Shown here piece after piece: positions 1-11,378 of a stretch of DNA of 64,000 nucleotides. The notes under the pieces are model-generated. The model did no database searches. It saw only the letters and a list, made by a program, of their open reading frames with translations, and was not told the DNA's origin. The first letter of the stretch is position 1; each line of letters begins with the position of its first letter. The translations under genes and the position numbers were made by a program. This DNA comes from Deinococcus sp. Leaf326 (lineage in GTDB: Bacteria; Deinococcota; Deinococci; Deinococcales; Deinococcaceae), in the NCBI RefSeq assembly GCF_001424185.1, contig NZ_LMOM01000065.1, forward strand, positions 151,456 to 215,455. Reading direction: 5' to 3'.

Positions 1-617
1 ACGTGCTGCTTGCCGGTGATCAACTTGGCCTTCTTGCGCGCATAGGCCCCCCACAACACGAAGACCACCCGCTCGGGCTTGGCGTTCACCGCCCGGATCA
101 CCGCGTCCGTGAACGGCTCCCAGCCCTTGCCCGCGTGGCTGTTCGCCTCGCCCGCCCGCACGGTCAGCACCGCGTTGAGCAGCAGCACGCCCTGCTCGGC
201 CCAGGCCCGCAGGTAGCCGTGGCGGGGCGGCGTGAACCCAGGCTGGTCCGTCTGCAACTCCTTGTAGATGTTCTGGAGGCTGGGGGGTACGCGCACGCCG
301 GGCCGCACACTGAAGGACAGGCCGTGCGCCTGCCCGGCGCCGTGGTAGGGGTCCTGGCCGAGGATGAAGACCTTGACGTTTTCCAGCGGCGTGAAGCGCA
401 GGGCATTGAAGACGTCGGCGGCCGGAGGATAGACGGTATGGGTGCGGCGTTCCTCGACCAGGAAATCCTTGAGGGCATGGAAATACGGCGCGGCGAATTC
501 ATCGGCCAGCGCGTCACGCCACGAAGCCGGCAGCCCGGCTGGAATCACGGGTCTGGACGCGTCGGGTGAGGACGGGGCGGGGTCGTTGTGGCCGAACAGG
601 TCGGGCTGGTCACTCAT
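1..617 (-). CDS. ung: Uracil-DNA glycosylase, family 1 (C-terminus cut by window edge)
   Basis: Removes uracil from DNA as the first step of base excision repair. Read on the minus strand from ATG at 617, about 205 residues are visible. The family-1 water-activating motif GQDPYHG lies at residues 87-93 with catalytic Asp89, followed by GLSFSV and, further on, LLLNAVLTV, which forms the uracil pocket with its Asn. The C-terminal HPSPLS motif should lie left of the window and cannot be checked. The gene runs off the edge, so it is a partial call, not a truncation. The first 20 residues are polar and loosely conserved, as usual in this family. Confidence 0.96.
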   Translation of the reverse strand, partial: MSDQPDLFGHNDPAPSSPDASRPVIPAGLPASWRDALADEFAAPYFHALKDFLVEERRTHTVYPPAADVFNALRFTPLENVKVFILGQDPYHGAGQAHGLSFSVRPGVRVPPSLQNIYKELQTDQPGFTPPRHGYLRAWAEQGVLLLNAVLTVRAGEANSHAGKGWEPFTDAVIRAVNAKPERVVFVLWGAYARKKAKLITGKQH

Positions 618-771
618 GGGGCCTCCGGGGCTGGAGCCGGAGGAGAGCGCCGCGCCGGGCACCCGCCCCCGGCGGGGTCATGTGGGCGGTCCTTCCCGCG
701 CAGGATAGGTTCTGGCTCCTGGGGGCGGCTCCGGCCTTTTCTTCATCCAGGGGCTGCGGCGCCGGCCGGGA

Positions 772-1386
772 TCAGCCCGCGCCCTGCGCCCCGGCGGCCC
801 GGACTCGCACCCGGAAACTGAACTTCAGGGTTTCGCCGGGGCGCAGGGCCGCAACAGTCCAGCGCACGTGGGTGTAGGTCTCGGGCGGCGCCGCGACCTT
901 GCGCTGGACCGTCCGGCCGTTGTCCACCGTGCTGACCGTATGGGCCGGACGCGCCGCGTAGGTCCGGCCCCGATCCTCCGAAAACTGAAGGGTCCAGCCG
1001 GACGCCGCCGGGGTCGCGCGGCCTACGTAAGCCGTGCCCCCCGGCACCGGCACCGCAACGAGCACGCCCCGCAGCACCGCCGCGCCGACGTTGGTCACGG
1101 CGACCTCCTCGCGCAGCAGGTCGCCGGGTACCACCGAGGCCGGCGAGGGGAGGTAGCGGTCCGCGCCCCCCTCCTGCGCGGCGGGCCGGACCAGCGTCTG
1201 CGTGATGACGAAGCGCACCGACGGTGAAGATGCCCCCGGGGCCGGAGCCGGGGCGGCCCCGCCCGGCAGCAGCCCGGAAGGCAGCAGGGCGAGCGCGGCC
1301 CCCAGGGTCAGCCGCCGCCAGGCGCCCCCGTGGGCGGCCGGCCGGTGGACAGGGAAAAGGAAGTTCGGTGCGCCGTCGACAGCCAC
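772..1386 (-). CDS. Secreted protein with DUF11-like conserved-repeat fold, function unknown
   Basis: About 204 residues. An N-terminal positive stretch and hydrophobic segment (LTLGAALALLPSGLLPGG) look like a signal peptide. The rest resembles the DUF11/conserved-repeat type: a segment reading VVPGDLLREEVAVTNVG, then VPVPGGTAYV, and a closing LRPGETLKFSFRVRV. These are typical of extracellular beta-sandwich modules in Deinococcus-Thermus surface proteins. I place the start at GTG 1386 because a -10-like TAGAGT (1399-1394) ends 7 nt before it, matching the leaderless pattern of this window; GTG 1395 is the alternative. The gene follows carA in the same direction with about 40 nt between them. 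Role unknown. Confidence 0.7.
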   Translation of the reverse strand: MAVDGAPNFLFPVHRPAAHGGAWRRLTLGAALALLPSGLLPGGAAPAPAPGASSPSVRFVITQTLVRPAAQEGGADRYLPSPASVVPGDLLREEVAVTNVGAAVLRGVLVAVPVPGGTAYVGRATPAASGWTLQFSEDRGRTYAARPAHTVSTVDNGRTVQRKVAAPPETYTHVRWTVAALRPGETLKFSFRVRVRAAGAQGAG

Positions 1387-1425
1387 ACCGAACACTCTAG
1401 AAAAGGTTTGTGAGGAGCAGGGCGG

Positions 1426-2610
<1,185 letters not shown>

Positions 2611-2703
2611 GTCTGCTTCCTCCCCATTCGCGCCTCTCCGGACGCGTTTCATGGCTCGGCCCGCGTGCCTGCTCCTGGCTCCCCCTGAATACTCCGGGCA
2701 GGG

Positions 2704-4395
2704 TTACCAGCGGTAGCGCACGTTGGCCTTGCCGATGATGACATTCCCCTGCACGCTGCGCTGTGAGGTCATGCCGTCATATCTATTCACCAAATCGGCC
2801 ACGACGTCCGTAAAGGGCGCCATCATCTCGCTCGTCTCGTCGTCCTCGGGCAGCGCGCTCGCCAGCGCCTCGCCGCTGATTTCGGGCAGGTTGGGCTGGT
2901 AGCTCCAGCCGCCGCTGCCGGTCAAGGTCAGGCCAGCGGCCCCAAAGGCCTCGCTCTGGCCCAGCGCCGGGGTGGCCGGGTCCATCGCCGCCGCCAGCGC
3001 CTCGGGACTGAACGCCGTGATGAGGTAGCCGTCCCGGAAGCCGTACACCAGCTTGAGCTTGCCGAGCAGGGCGTCGAGATCGTCCAGGCTGGTCCCCGCA
3101 CTTTCGCGGGTGAGCGCGGCCAGCTCTGCGGCCGACAGACCGCCGCCGCTCATCCCCAGGCCCGACAGCGCGCCCAGCGACGAGCCGAGCAGGGTCTTGA
3201 AGTTGCCGCGCAGCCCCTCGACCGCCTCGTTCACGCTGCGGGCGTACTCGGGCATGTGGGCCTCGGCCGCCGCTTGGTCAGTGACGCGCTGGTAGGTCAC
3301 GGCGTAGCGCAGGCTCACCGCCGGGTCGCTGATGTCTAGTCCCGCTAGGGTGCCGCCGGCCAGCGAGACACGCGCGCACTCGCCGCCCAGGTAGGTGCCC
3401 GAGCGCTCCAGGTGGCTGGCCAGCTGGCTGTCGGTCAGGAACCCGAACGGCTCGAAGAGGTCCAGGCGGGTCAGCCAGCGGCCCAGGTAGGCCTGCGATT
3501 CGGGCGCGCAGGCGCTGGCCTGCACCGACTCGGCGTCGGCCGGAATGATGTCCTGCACGGCGAAGTCGGTGGTGGCCCCCAGGATGCGGCGCAGCGGGGC
3601 GTCCTTGCCCGCCGGGTTGACGACCTGCGCCGAGGCGGTGGTCATCCCTTCTTCGGTGGTGGTCAGGCCGCCCGCGTACTGCCCCAGGGTGTCCAGGGCG
3701 TCCACGACCGGCGAGAGCAGCCGGGGCAGGCCGGTGCGCGCCAGCTGCGAGCGCACCACCTTGGCGACCGCGCTGAAGTTGGCGTACAGGCTCAGCTCCT
3801 GCGGGCCGGCCGCGCGCGTGGCCGCCGCGTAGGGCACCGAGGCCGCGAGGGTAGGCGCCGCCTTGCCGCTCAGGCGGCCCAGGTAACTCATGAGCAGCGT
3901 CTTGTCAGTCGAGACGTACACCAGTTCGCCCGCCTGCCCCGCGAAGACCTTGCCCACCCGCGAGAAGGCGTAGTTGCCCACCCGCGCGCCGGGCTTGTCC
4001 GGCAGGCCACCCCCCAGCAGCTCGCCGGACAGGTCGCCCGCCCGCGCCACCGCGAGCAGTTCGGGCGAGAAGGTGCCGCGCGCCCCCTGGACCGCAAAAA
4101 CACCCGCCACACCCTCGCGGCCTAGCAGGTCGCCCAGGACGGCCTGCACCGCGCCCACCGACGACTCGGCGCTGCCTTCCTCTTCCTCGTCGCCGGACAG
4201 GTCGCCCGCCGCCACGACCGCGCCCGAGAGCAGACCGGTCAGGCGTTCCAGGGCGGGTTCGGCGTTCCGCGTCTCCAGGGTCAGGAGGGCGCCCGCGGGC
4301 AACGAGGCCGCGAGAGGCTGCGCCGTCTGTGCGCCCGCCAGCCCCGCGAGGCCGAGCGTCAGGGTGATCACCGGAAGGGAGGCAAGTGAGTTCAT
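2704..4395 (-). CDS. Exported protein resembling DUF3352 family
   Basis: 563 residues from ATG 4395 (MNSLASLPV), with a clear signal peptide ending near AGLAGAQT. The mature start, a SLPAGALLTLETRNAEPALERL segment read in part, and the following alternation of Gly/Ala-rich beta and helical stretches resemble DUF3352 proteins, a family of unknown role. One Cys pair (ACAPESQ and GECARVS) could form a disulfide outside the cytoplasm. The longer frame to 4566 overlaps the argA-like gene and lacks coding character. The preceding ATG at 4404 (MRKMNS) is an alternative start. It sits between argA-like and carA in one transcription direction (53 and 93 nt gaps); why an envelope protein is there is unclear. 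Confidence 0.75.
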   Translation of the reverse strand: MNSLASLPVITLTLGLAGLAGAQTAQPLAASLPAGALLTLETRNAEPALERLTGLLSGAVVAAGDLSGDEEEEGSAESSVGAVQAVLGDLLGREGVAGVFAVQGARGTFSPELLAVARAGDLSGELLGGGLPDKPGARVGNYAFSRVGKVFAGQAGELVYVSTDKTLLMSYLGRLSGKAAPTLAASVPYAAATRAAGPQELSLYANFSAVAKVVRSQLARTGLPRLLSPVVDALDTLGQYAGGLTTTEEGMTTASAQVVNPAGKDAPLRRILGATTDFAVQDIIPADAESVQASACAPESQAYLGRWLTRLDLFEPFGFLTDSQLASHLERSGTYLGGECARVSLAGGTLAGLDISDPAVSLRYAVTYQRVTDQAAAEAHMPEYARSVNEAVEGLRGNFKTLLGSSLGALSGLGMSGGGLSAAELAALTRESAGTSLDDLDALLGKLKLVYGFRDGYLITAFSPEALAAAMDPATPALGQSEAFGAAGLTLTGSGGWSYQPNLPEISGEALASALPEDDETSEMMAPFTDVVADLVNRYDGMTSQRSVQGNVIIGKANVRYRW

Positions 4396-4448
4396 CTTCC
4401 TCATCCTAACGGCGGGCCGGGCCCTCCTGGGGCACATCTGAGCGCACC

Positions 4449-4976
4449 TCATTCCAGCGCCCGGAACATGGCGATCTCGTTGCAGTTCTCGAAGAAGGCG
4501 CAGCGCTGGCACTCGCTCCAGACCTTGGGATGCAGGTTGGTCTTGTCGATGCGCGTGAAGCCGCACTTCTCGAAAAAACCCTGCTGATAGGTCCAGGCGA
4601 ACAGCCCCGGCAGCGCGATATCACGGGCCTCGCGCTCACAGGCGGCCACGAGGTCGCGCCCCAGGCCGCGCCCCTGCATGTTGGGGTGGATGGCCAGCCC
4701 ACGCACCTCGGCCAGGTCGGGGGCCAGCATATGCAGGCCGCACACGCCCGCCAGTCCGCCCGGCTTGTCCTCATGTGGCTCGGCCAGCACGAGGTGGAAG
4801 TCGCGGATGGTCTCGGCCAGCAGGGCACGCGACCGCACGAGCATCAGTCCGCGCGCCGCCCAGTAGCCGATGAGCTCGTGGATGGCTTCAATGTCGCTGA
4901 GGCGAGCTTTGCGGGTAGAGAGCGGCGCCTGCGGGTGCAGGTCCGGCACGGCGATGGAATCGAGAGACAGGGTCAT
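4449..4976 (-). CDS. argA: Short ArgA-type amino-acid N-acetyltransferase (N-acetylglutamate synthase)
   Basis: 175-aa single GNAT domain. The acetyl-CoA loop reads VRGLAIHPNMQGRGLGRDL, and the C-terminus has KVWSECQRCAFFENCNE, the Cys-containing tail typical of short stand-alone ArgA enzymes (Rv2747 type) rather than of generic GNATs. It would make N-acetylglutamate, the first committed arginine step. The position in a run with argG, argH and carA supports this. Start ATG 4976; only a weak SD is visible. The symbol is by family resemblance and context, not by assay. Confidence 0.82.
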   Translation of the reverse strand: MTLSLDSIAVPDLHPQAPLSTRKARLSDIEAIHELIGYWAARGLMLVRSRALLAETIRDFHLVLAEPHEDKPGGLAGVCGLHMLAPDLAEVRGLAIHPNMQGRGLGRDLVAACEREARDIALPGLFAWTYQQGFFEKCGFTRIDKTNLHPKVWSECQRCAFFENCNEIAMFRALE

Positions 4977-5055
4977 GGGCGACCCTGCCGGGCTAGGGAG
5001 GTCAGGCGGTCACAGAATTGCCCTGCTACCCGCCGCCCGCGGGACCCGTGTCCGG

Positions 5056-5511
5056 TCAGGCCCCCAGTTGCCGCATCCAGGTGGTGCCGCCGGGGCGCTC
5101 GCCCTTGGCGCGGTAGGCCTGAATCTGCGGTGCGTCGGGGATATCCCCCATCACGACGGCCAGAGGCACCTGCGTAAACCCGAAGGACCCCCAGTCGCCC
5201 CCCTTGGAAAACATGTAGATGGCCCGGTCGCCCCGGCCCTGCGCGTAGTTGATGGCGCTCATGACCAGTCGCCGGCCCAGGCCGCCCTGCCGGGCCTGCG
5301 GCACCACAGCCGCCCCGCGCAGCAGCGAGGCACCGTCCCCGTGTTCCAGCCCGATGGCCCCGATGGCCTGGCCTCCCCGTTCCATGACCCAGTAGGTCGT
5401 GCCCTGGGCCAGGGCGGCGTCCGTGTCCAGGCCGGCGTCGTGAAAGACGCGGATGACGGTATCGCGGTCGGTGTCGTTGGCAAGTCGAATGCTGACATTG
5501 GCGTCGGTCAT
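5056..5511 (-). CDS. GNAT acetyltransferase, ArsN2-like paralogue A
   Basis: 151 residues from ATG 5511, preceded by AGGAGG at good spacing; the frame extends further upstream but without coding character. The core GAIGLEHGDGASLLRGAAVVPQARQ and GLGRRLV hold the acetyl-CoA site, and SKGGDWGSFGF resembles the end of ArsN2-like GNATs. It is clearly a tandem paralogue of the next gene upstream (5617-6120): both share YWV, GLEHG, GASL, RGDR and a DAPQ tail. Substrate unknown; it could acetylate an amino acid or related small amine. Part of the argG-carA run. Confidence 0.82.
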   Translation of the reverse strand: MTDANVSIRLANDTDRDTVIRVFHDAGLDTDAALAQGTTYWVMERGGQAIGAIGLEHGDGASLLRGAAVVPQARQGGLGRRLVMSAINYAQGRGDRAIYMFSKGGDWGSFGFTQVPLAVVMGDIPDAPQIQAYRAKGERPGGTTWMRQLGA

Positions 5512-5616
5512 GCTCGGAGCCTCCTGAAAAGGTCGTGCCGGATCTCTCTGGCGCGGCGGGTTTGGGTGTGGCCGGAGAATAGCGCACCCCCGCGCCGGGT
5601 GCGTCAATTGAGTAGC

Positions 5617-6120
5617 TCACCCGATTGCCCCCGCCGGTTCCGCCGCCTGTCGCGGCTGCGGAATGTCGCGCCGCCAGACCTGTTCCTCGTGGATCCAGCC
5701 GCGCAGCAGGCCGCTGCGCACCTGCGGGGCGTCCGGCAGGGCCGCCTCGATGTCGGCCACGGTGGCAGGCACGAAGGAAAACCGTTTCCAGTAGTCGCCC
5801 GCCTCCTGACTGAAGAGATACACCACGCGGTCGCCGCGCAAGGAGGCATGTGTCAGGGCGCTCTGCACGAGCGCGCGCCCCAGCCCCTGCGAGCGGGCCT
5901 CCGGGGTCACGGCGGTCGAACGGATGAGGGACGCGCCCTCGCCGTGCTCCAGCCCGATGCAGCCGCCCGGCACACCGTTGAGTTCCGCGACCCAGTAGGT
6001 GCCGCCCGCGGGGGTGACGCTGGTGGTGAACAGGCCGCAGCGCTCCAGCAGCTCCAGAATGACGGGGAAATCTTCAGGCGCGGCCTGGCGCAGCTTGACG
6101 TGCATGTTGGTGAGGGTCAT
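5617..6120 (-). CDS. GNAT acetyltransferase, ArsN2-like paralogue B
   Basis: 167 residues from ATG 6120, with AGGAGA upstream. Motifs GGCIGLEHGEGASLIRSTAV and SQGLGRALV define the acetyl-CoA fold; TYWVAELNGVPGG and LFSQEAGDYWKRFSF match ArsN2-like enzymes. Compared with paralogue A it has a longer C-terminus ending in basic and Pro-rich residues. The longer open frame to 6327 runs into the HIT gene and is rejected. It lies 44 nt after the HIT gene and 105 nt before paralogue A. Substrate not predictable from sequence. Confidence 0.82.
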   Translation of the reverse strand: MTLTNMHVKLRQAAPEDFPVILELLERCGLFTTSVTPAGGTYWVAELNGVPGGCIGLEHGEGASLIRSTAVTPEARSQGLGRALVQSALTHASLRGDRVVYLFSQEAGDYWKRFSFVPATVADIEAALPDAPQVRSGLLRGWIHEEQVWRRDIPQPRQAAEPAGAIG

Positions 6121-6164
6121 GGGGTCTCCTGGAAAACGGGGGGAACGGGCACCGAGGGTCAGCA

Positions 6165-6656
6165 TCAGGAACCAGGTCGTCGCTCGGCTTCCCGCACCGT
6201 CTCCTGCCGGGCCGCTTTGAGGAAATACCGCAGGCCCGCACCGGCTGTGGCGTCCGCCTTCCAACGCGGAATGACGTGCAGGTGAACGTGCGGAATGTGC
6301 TGGCCGCCCGCCGGATAAACGTTCCAACCCACCGTGTAGCCGTCGGGCTGCACCGTTTTGTCCAGCAGGTCACGTACCTCGGCCAGCAGCGCATGAACCG
6401 CGGCCGCTTCCTGCGGAGTCAGGTCGAAGACGGTCTCGCAGAGTCGCCGGGTGACGATCAATCCGGAGTACGGCAGACCGTCGGCGTAGCGGGCATCCTG
6501 CGTATAGACGCACAGGTCGTTTTCGAGCACGACCTCCCCACTGGCAAAGTCGGCGCGGGTGCTGAGCGGGTTCTCGTGCGGACGGGCGAGCCAGCCGGCC
6601 CACTCGCGCTCACGCCGGGGCAACAGGCTGCCGTCCAGGGGAAGAGTGATGTTCAT
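6165..6656 (-). CDS. HIT-family nucleotide-binding hydrolase
   Basis: 163 residues. The histidine triad is present as HVHLHVIPR near residue 128, where the middle His is the nucleophile for nucleoside phosphoramidate or dinucleotide hydrolysis. Upstream GLPYSGLIVTRRLCETVFDL is the usual HIT core strand-helix. Start ATG 6656 lies only 5 nt after the argH stop codon, so translation is probably coupled. HIT proteins clear adenylylated side products. Argininosuccinate synthase, encoded in the same run, uses an adenylylated intermediate, so a housekeeping link is conceivable but is inference. Confidence 0.88.
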   Translation of the reverse strand: MNITLPLDGSLLPRREREWAGWLARPHENPLSTRADFASGEVVLENDLCVYTQDARYADGLPYSGLIVTRRLCETVFDLTPQEAAAVHALLAEVRDLLDKTVQPDGYTVGWNVYPAGGQHIPHVHLHVIPRWKADATAGAGLRYFLKAARQETVREAERRPGS

Positions 6657-6661
6657 AGCCG

Positions 6662-8052
<1,391 letters not shown>

Positions 8053-8056
<4 letters not shown>

Positions 8057-8553
8057 GCGTCGTCCTGTGAGGTACCCGCCGGAGCGGGGGGCAGTGCCTT
8101 GACCAGCACCACCGGAGGCGGGCTGGCGGGGTGGGCGTGGGCGTAGGGTTCGGCGCTGCGGCGGTAGCCCAGGCGTTCGTAGAAGGGCAACACGTCCAGG
8201 TTGTACTGACTGACCGCCAGCAGCACCCGGCTGTAGCCCCCGGCTTGGGCGTGGGCCTCGACCGCCGCGACGAGCTGCCGCCCGGTGCCGTGACCGCGCG
8301 CAGCCGGCAGGGTCGCCAGCTTGTTCAGGGTCAGGGTGCAGGAGCCGTCCGGCCGGTAGCCGACGACGCCGACTACTTCTGCCCCGCCCTGAGCGACGAA
8401 GCCCCCCGAGTCGGGCGCGAACAGCGATGCCCGCAGGTCTTCCACCGTCACGCGGCTCCAGCTGCTCCGGGGGTCCATGCCCGCCGCCATCATCACGGCG
8501 TGAAAAGCCGGAAGATCGGCGGGGGTGACAGCGCGCAGCGTGGGCCGACTCAC
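8053..8553 (-). CDS. GNAT acetyltransferase between dinB-like/GNAT and argH
   Basis: 166 residues from GTG 8553, which overlaps the stop of the preceding GNAT gene (GTGA). The acetyl-CoA motif reads LATLPAARGHGTGRQLV, and the end LDVLPFYERLGYRRS is the standard GNAT tail. Length and order are typical of a single-domain GNAT. Tight overlaps on both sides (GTGA before, ATGA with argH after) show it is an integral part of the operon rather than a chance neighbour. Substrate unknown. Confidence 0.85.
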
Positions 8554-9032
8554 GCCGCCCCCTCCCCCGGCAACACCAGCCGCAGTTCGTTGGTCGGCAT
8601 GAACCCCAGGGCAGCGTAGGTGGACCGGCCCGCATCGGAGGCGTGCAGGGACACGAGCCGCACCCCACGCGCGCCGCACTCGGCCAGCAGATGCTCGACC
8701 AGTCGGCGCGCGAGCTTGCGGCCCCGGTGCTCCGGCTGCACATACACGTTCAGGATGTAGGCCCGCACAGTCAGGCTGGTGTCCACGTTGGGCGGCAGGT
8801 CCTGCCACAGCACGCCTGCTCCGGCGACGACCTCCGCACCGGCCTCGGCCAGCACACCCGTGTACAGGCCCCGGCCCAGCGCGCCGCGTAGCCACGTCGC
8901 CCCGACCGCGTGCACCTGCGCGAGCCGCGCCGGGTCCTGCCCCATCTCGGTGAACATGGCGTCACGTTGGCACTGGATCAGGGCCGCGTCGGCGACGGTC
9001 GCCGGGCGCAGGGCGTAGCTCGGGAGGGTCAC
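8550..9032 (-). CDS. GNAT acetyltransferase
   Basis: 160 residues from GTG 9032, overlapping the stop of the dinB-like gene as GTGA. N-terminal SYALRPATVADAALI is a classic GNAT beta1-alpha1; acetyl-CoA loop NVYVQPEHRGRKLARRLV; C-terminal SDAGRSTYAALGFMPTNEL. The longer frame to 9206 overlaps the dinB-like gene and is not needed. It is a different subtype from the two ArsN2-like paralogues downstream. Substrate unknown. Confidence 0.85.
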   Translation of the reverse strand: MTLPSYALRPATVADAALIQCQRDAMFTEMGQDPARLAQVHAVGATWLRGALGRGLYTGVLAEAGAEVVAGAGVLWQDLPPNVDTSLTVRAYILNVYVQPEHRGRKLARRLVEHLLAECGARGVRLVSLHASDAGRSTYAALGFMPTNELRLVLPGEGAA

Positions 9033-9301
9033 GCTCCCACCCCGCCCGAAATCTGCGCGAGGTGATGAAGCGGATGGCGCACGTCGTCCAGCGCCAGAAA
9101 GTCCAGCGTGATCGGCTCGCCGCCGCCGATCGCACCCGCCCGGACGACGCGCGCTTGGTGGTTCACGCCGCTGTCGATCAGGTGGCCGGGCATTTGTTTG
9201 GCCCACCAGACCTGTGAGCCGGGCCGGTGGGCCGCCCGCTCCTCGGAGAGGGTCCGCAGGTCCGGCAGATGGTGTTGGACGACCGCGCGCAGGTCACTCA
9301 T
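9029..9301 (-). CDS. DinB-family protein with apparent internal deletion (90 aa)
   Basis: The N-terminal part has the DinB-type helix GHLIDSGVNHQARVVRA with the metal-site His, and the C-terminus has GEPITLDFLALDDVRHPLHHLAQI, the normal last helix. Family members are about 150-170 aa; here the two ends are joined directly, so roughly 60 residues of the central helices are missing with the frame kept. Start ATG 9301 lies 2 nt after the argG stop and the end overlaps the next GNAT by GTGA. It may be a relic kept for translational coupling, or a shortened functional protein. Family comparison is from memory. Confidence 0.7.
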   Translation of the reverse strand: MSDLRAVVQHHLPDLRTLSEERAAHRPGSQVWWAKQMPGHLIDSGVNHQARVVRAGAIGGGEPITLDFLALDDVRHPLHHLAQISGGVGA

Positions 9302-9303
9302 GC

Positions 9304-10548
<1,245 letters not shown>

Positions 10549-10692
10549 TGTCTCCTGTGAGTGTGATGGGGATGAATGGGCAGCGCGGAGCCCCCGGCAC
10601 GGAGGCGCCGCCTGGACCTGTCGAGAGGTCAGGCGGAGCGTCAGCGTCGGGGGGTCGGGGTCTGCATGAGGTGTATGGATATGCGGCGAAGC

Positions 10693-10718
10693 GCATAGCT
10701 ATGCACTCAGGGTAGCAA
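10693..10718 (-). promoter_or_regulatory. argG promoter with overlapping palindromic operator
   Basis: On the minus strand TTGCTA (10718-10713) is a plausible -35 and TATGCG a plausible -10, and between and over them lies the perfect 12-bp palindrome GCATAGCTATGC (10693-10704). Its TGCAT-4-ATGC shape resembles ARG boxes bound by ArgR/AhrC repressors. Arginine repression of the run is inferred from position; the exact box of Deinococcus ArgR is not known to me. Confidence 0.5.
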
Positions 10719-10774
10719 GTGGGCCGGAGAGGGTCAAGGCGGGGCGTCTGGACTGGGCGGCCACCTGCAACACG

Positions 10775-10798
10775 AAAAACCCCGGCTCGGGGCCGGGG
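10775..10798 (-). terminator. Intrinsic terminator after the 10819-11286 gene
   Basis: On the minus strand a 7-bp stem CCCCGGC/GCCGGGG with a 5-nt loop (10780-10798) is followed by five T residues (10779-10775). It lies 20 nt past the stop of the barrel-like gene. Confidence 0.85.
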
Positions 10799-10818
10799 CG
10801 CGGGGACCTCGATAGGGT

Positions 10819-11286
10819 TCAGTTGCCGATGACGTAGTTCACGCCGATGCGGGCGCCGATCCCAAAGAAGACGCTGGTGTTGCTGCCCACCGTGATGCTG
10901 GGGCCGGCGTTGAGCTCACCGAAGACACTCAGGGGAGCCGTGACGTTGTAGCTCAGGCCGCCGAGGACGTGGGGGTACACGCTGACCGCGTTGGTGCCGC
11001 CCAGCGACACGCCCGCACCCAGGCCCAGGCCGTAGTAGGGGTTCAGGCCGCCCAGCGAACCGGGAGCCGCACTCCGCAGGTAATCCACGGTGCCGCCCAG
11101 CGACAGGGTATTGAAGTTGAAGTTGGTGGCATCGAGGTTCAGGCCGAAACGGGTGGAGGACACGGCGTCGTTGTCCACCTGGTAGTGCAGCGCAGCGCCC
11201 GAACCGATGGAGCCGCCGAGAGAGGTCGCGGCCGAGGCGCTGGACACGGCGCCGAGGGCCAGGAGGCTGAGGAACATCTTCTTCAT
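10819..11286 (-). CDS. Small exported beta-barrel-like protein
   Basis: 155 residues with a signal peptide (MKKMFLSLLALGAVSSASA). The mature part alternates polar and apolar residues with many Gly and Asn (LGGTVDYLRS, YYGLGLGAGVSLGG, VSVYPHVLGGLSYNV) and ends with FGIGARIGVNYVIGN, as in small outer-membrane barrels. No enzymatic motif. A -10-like CACAAT (11299-11294) lies 7 nt before the ATG with no clear SD, suggesting a leaderless transcript. Function unknown; a structural or pore role in the outer membrane is possible. Confidence 0.75.
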   Translation of the reverse strand: MKKMFLSLLALGAVSSASAATSLGGSIGSGAALHYQVDNDAVSSTRFGLNLDATNFNFNTLSLGGTVDYLRSAAPGSLGGLNPYYGLGLGAGVSLGGTNAVSVYPHVLGGLSYNVTAPLSVFGELNAGPSITVGSNTSVFFGIGARIGVNYVIGN

Positions 11287-11378
11287 GAGAGAAATTGTGC
11301 CAGCCTGCCCTCTACCGGACCAGGGCCGTTTTCTTTAGGGAATCCGCGCCGCAGTTTGGGGGGGCTCTCACGGAGGCG

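Noticed and set aside
4870..6285. Plus-strand 471-codon frame across the GNAT genes
   Set aside because: Shadow of three minus-strand GNATs with SDs and acetyl-CoA motifs.
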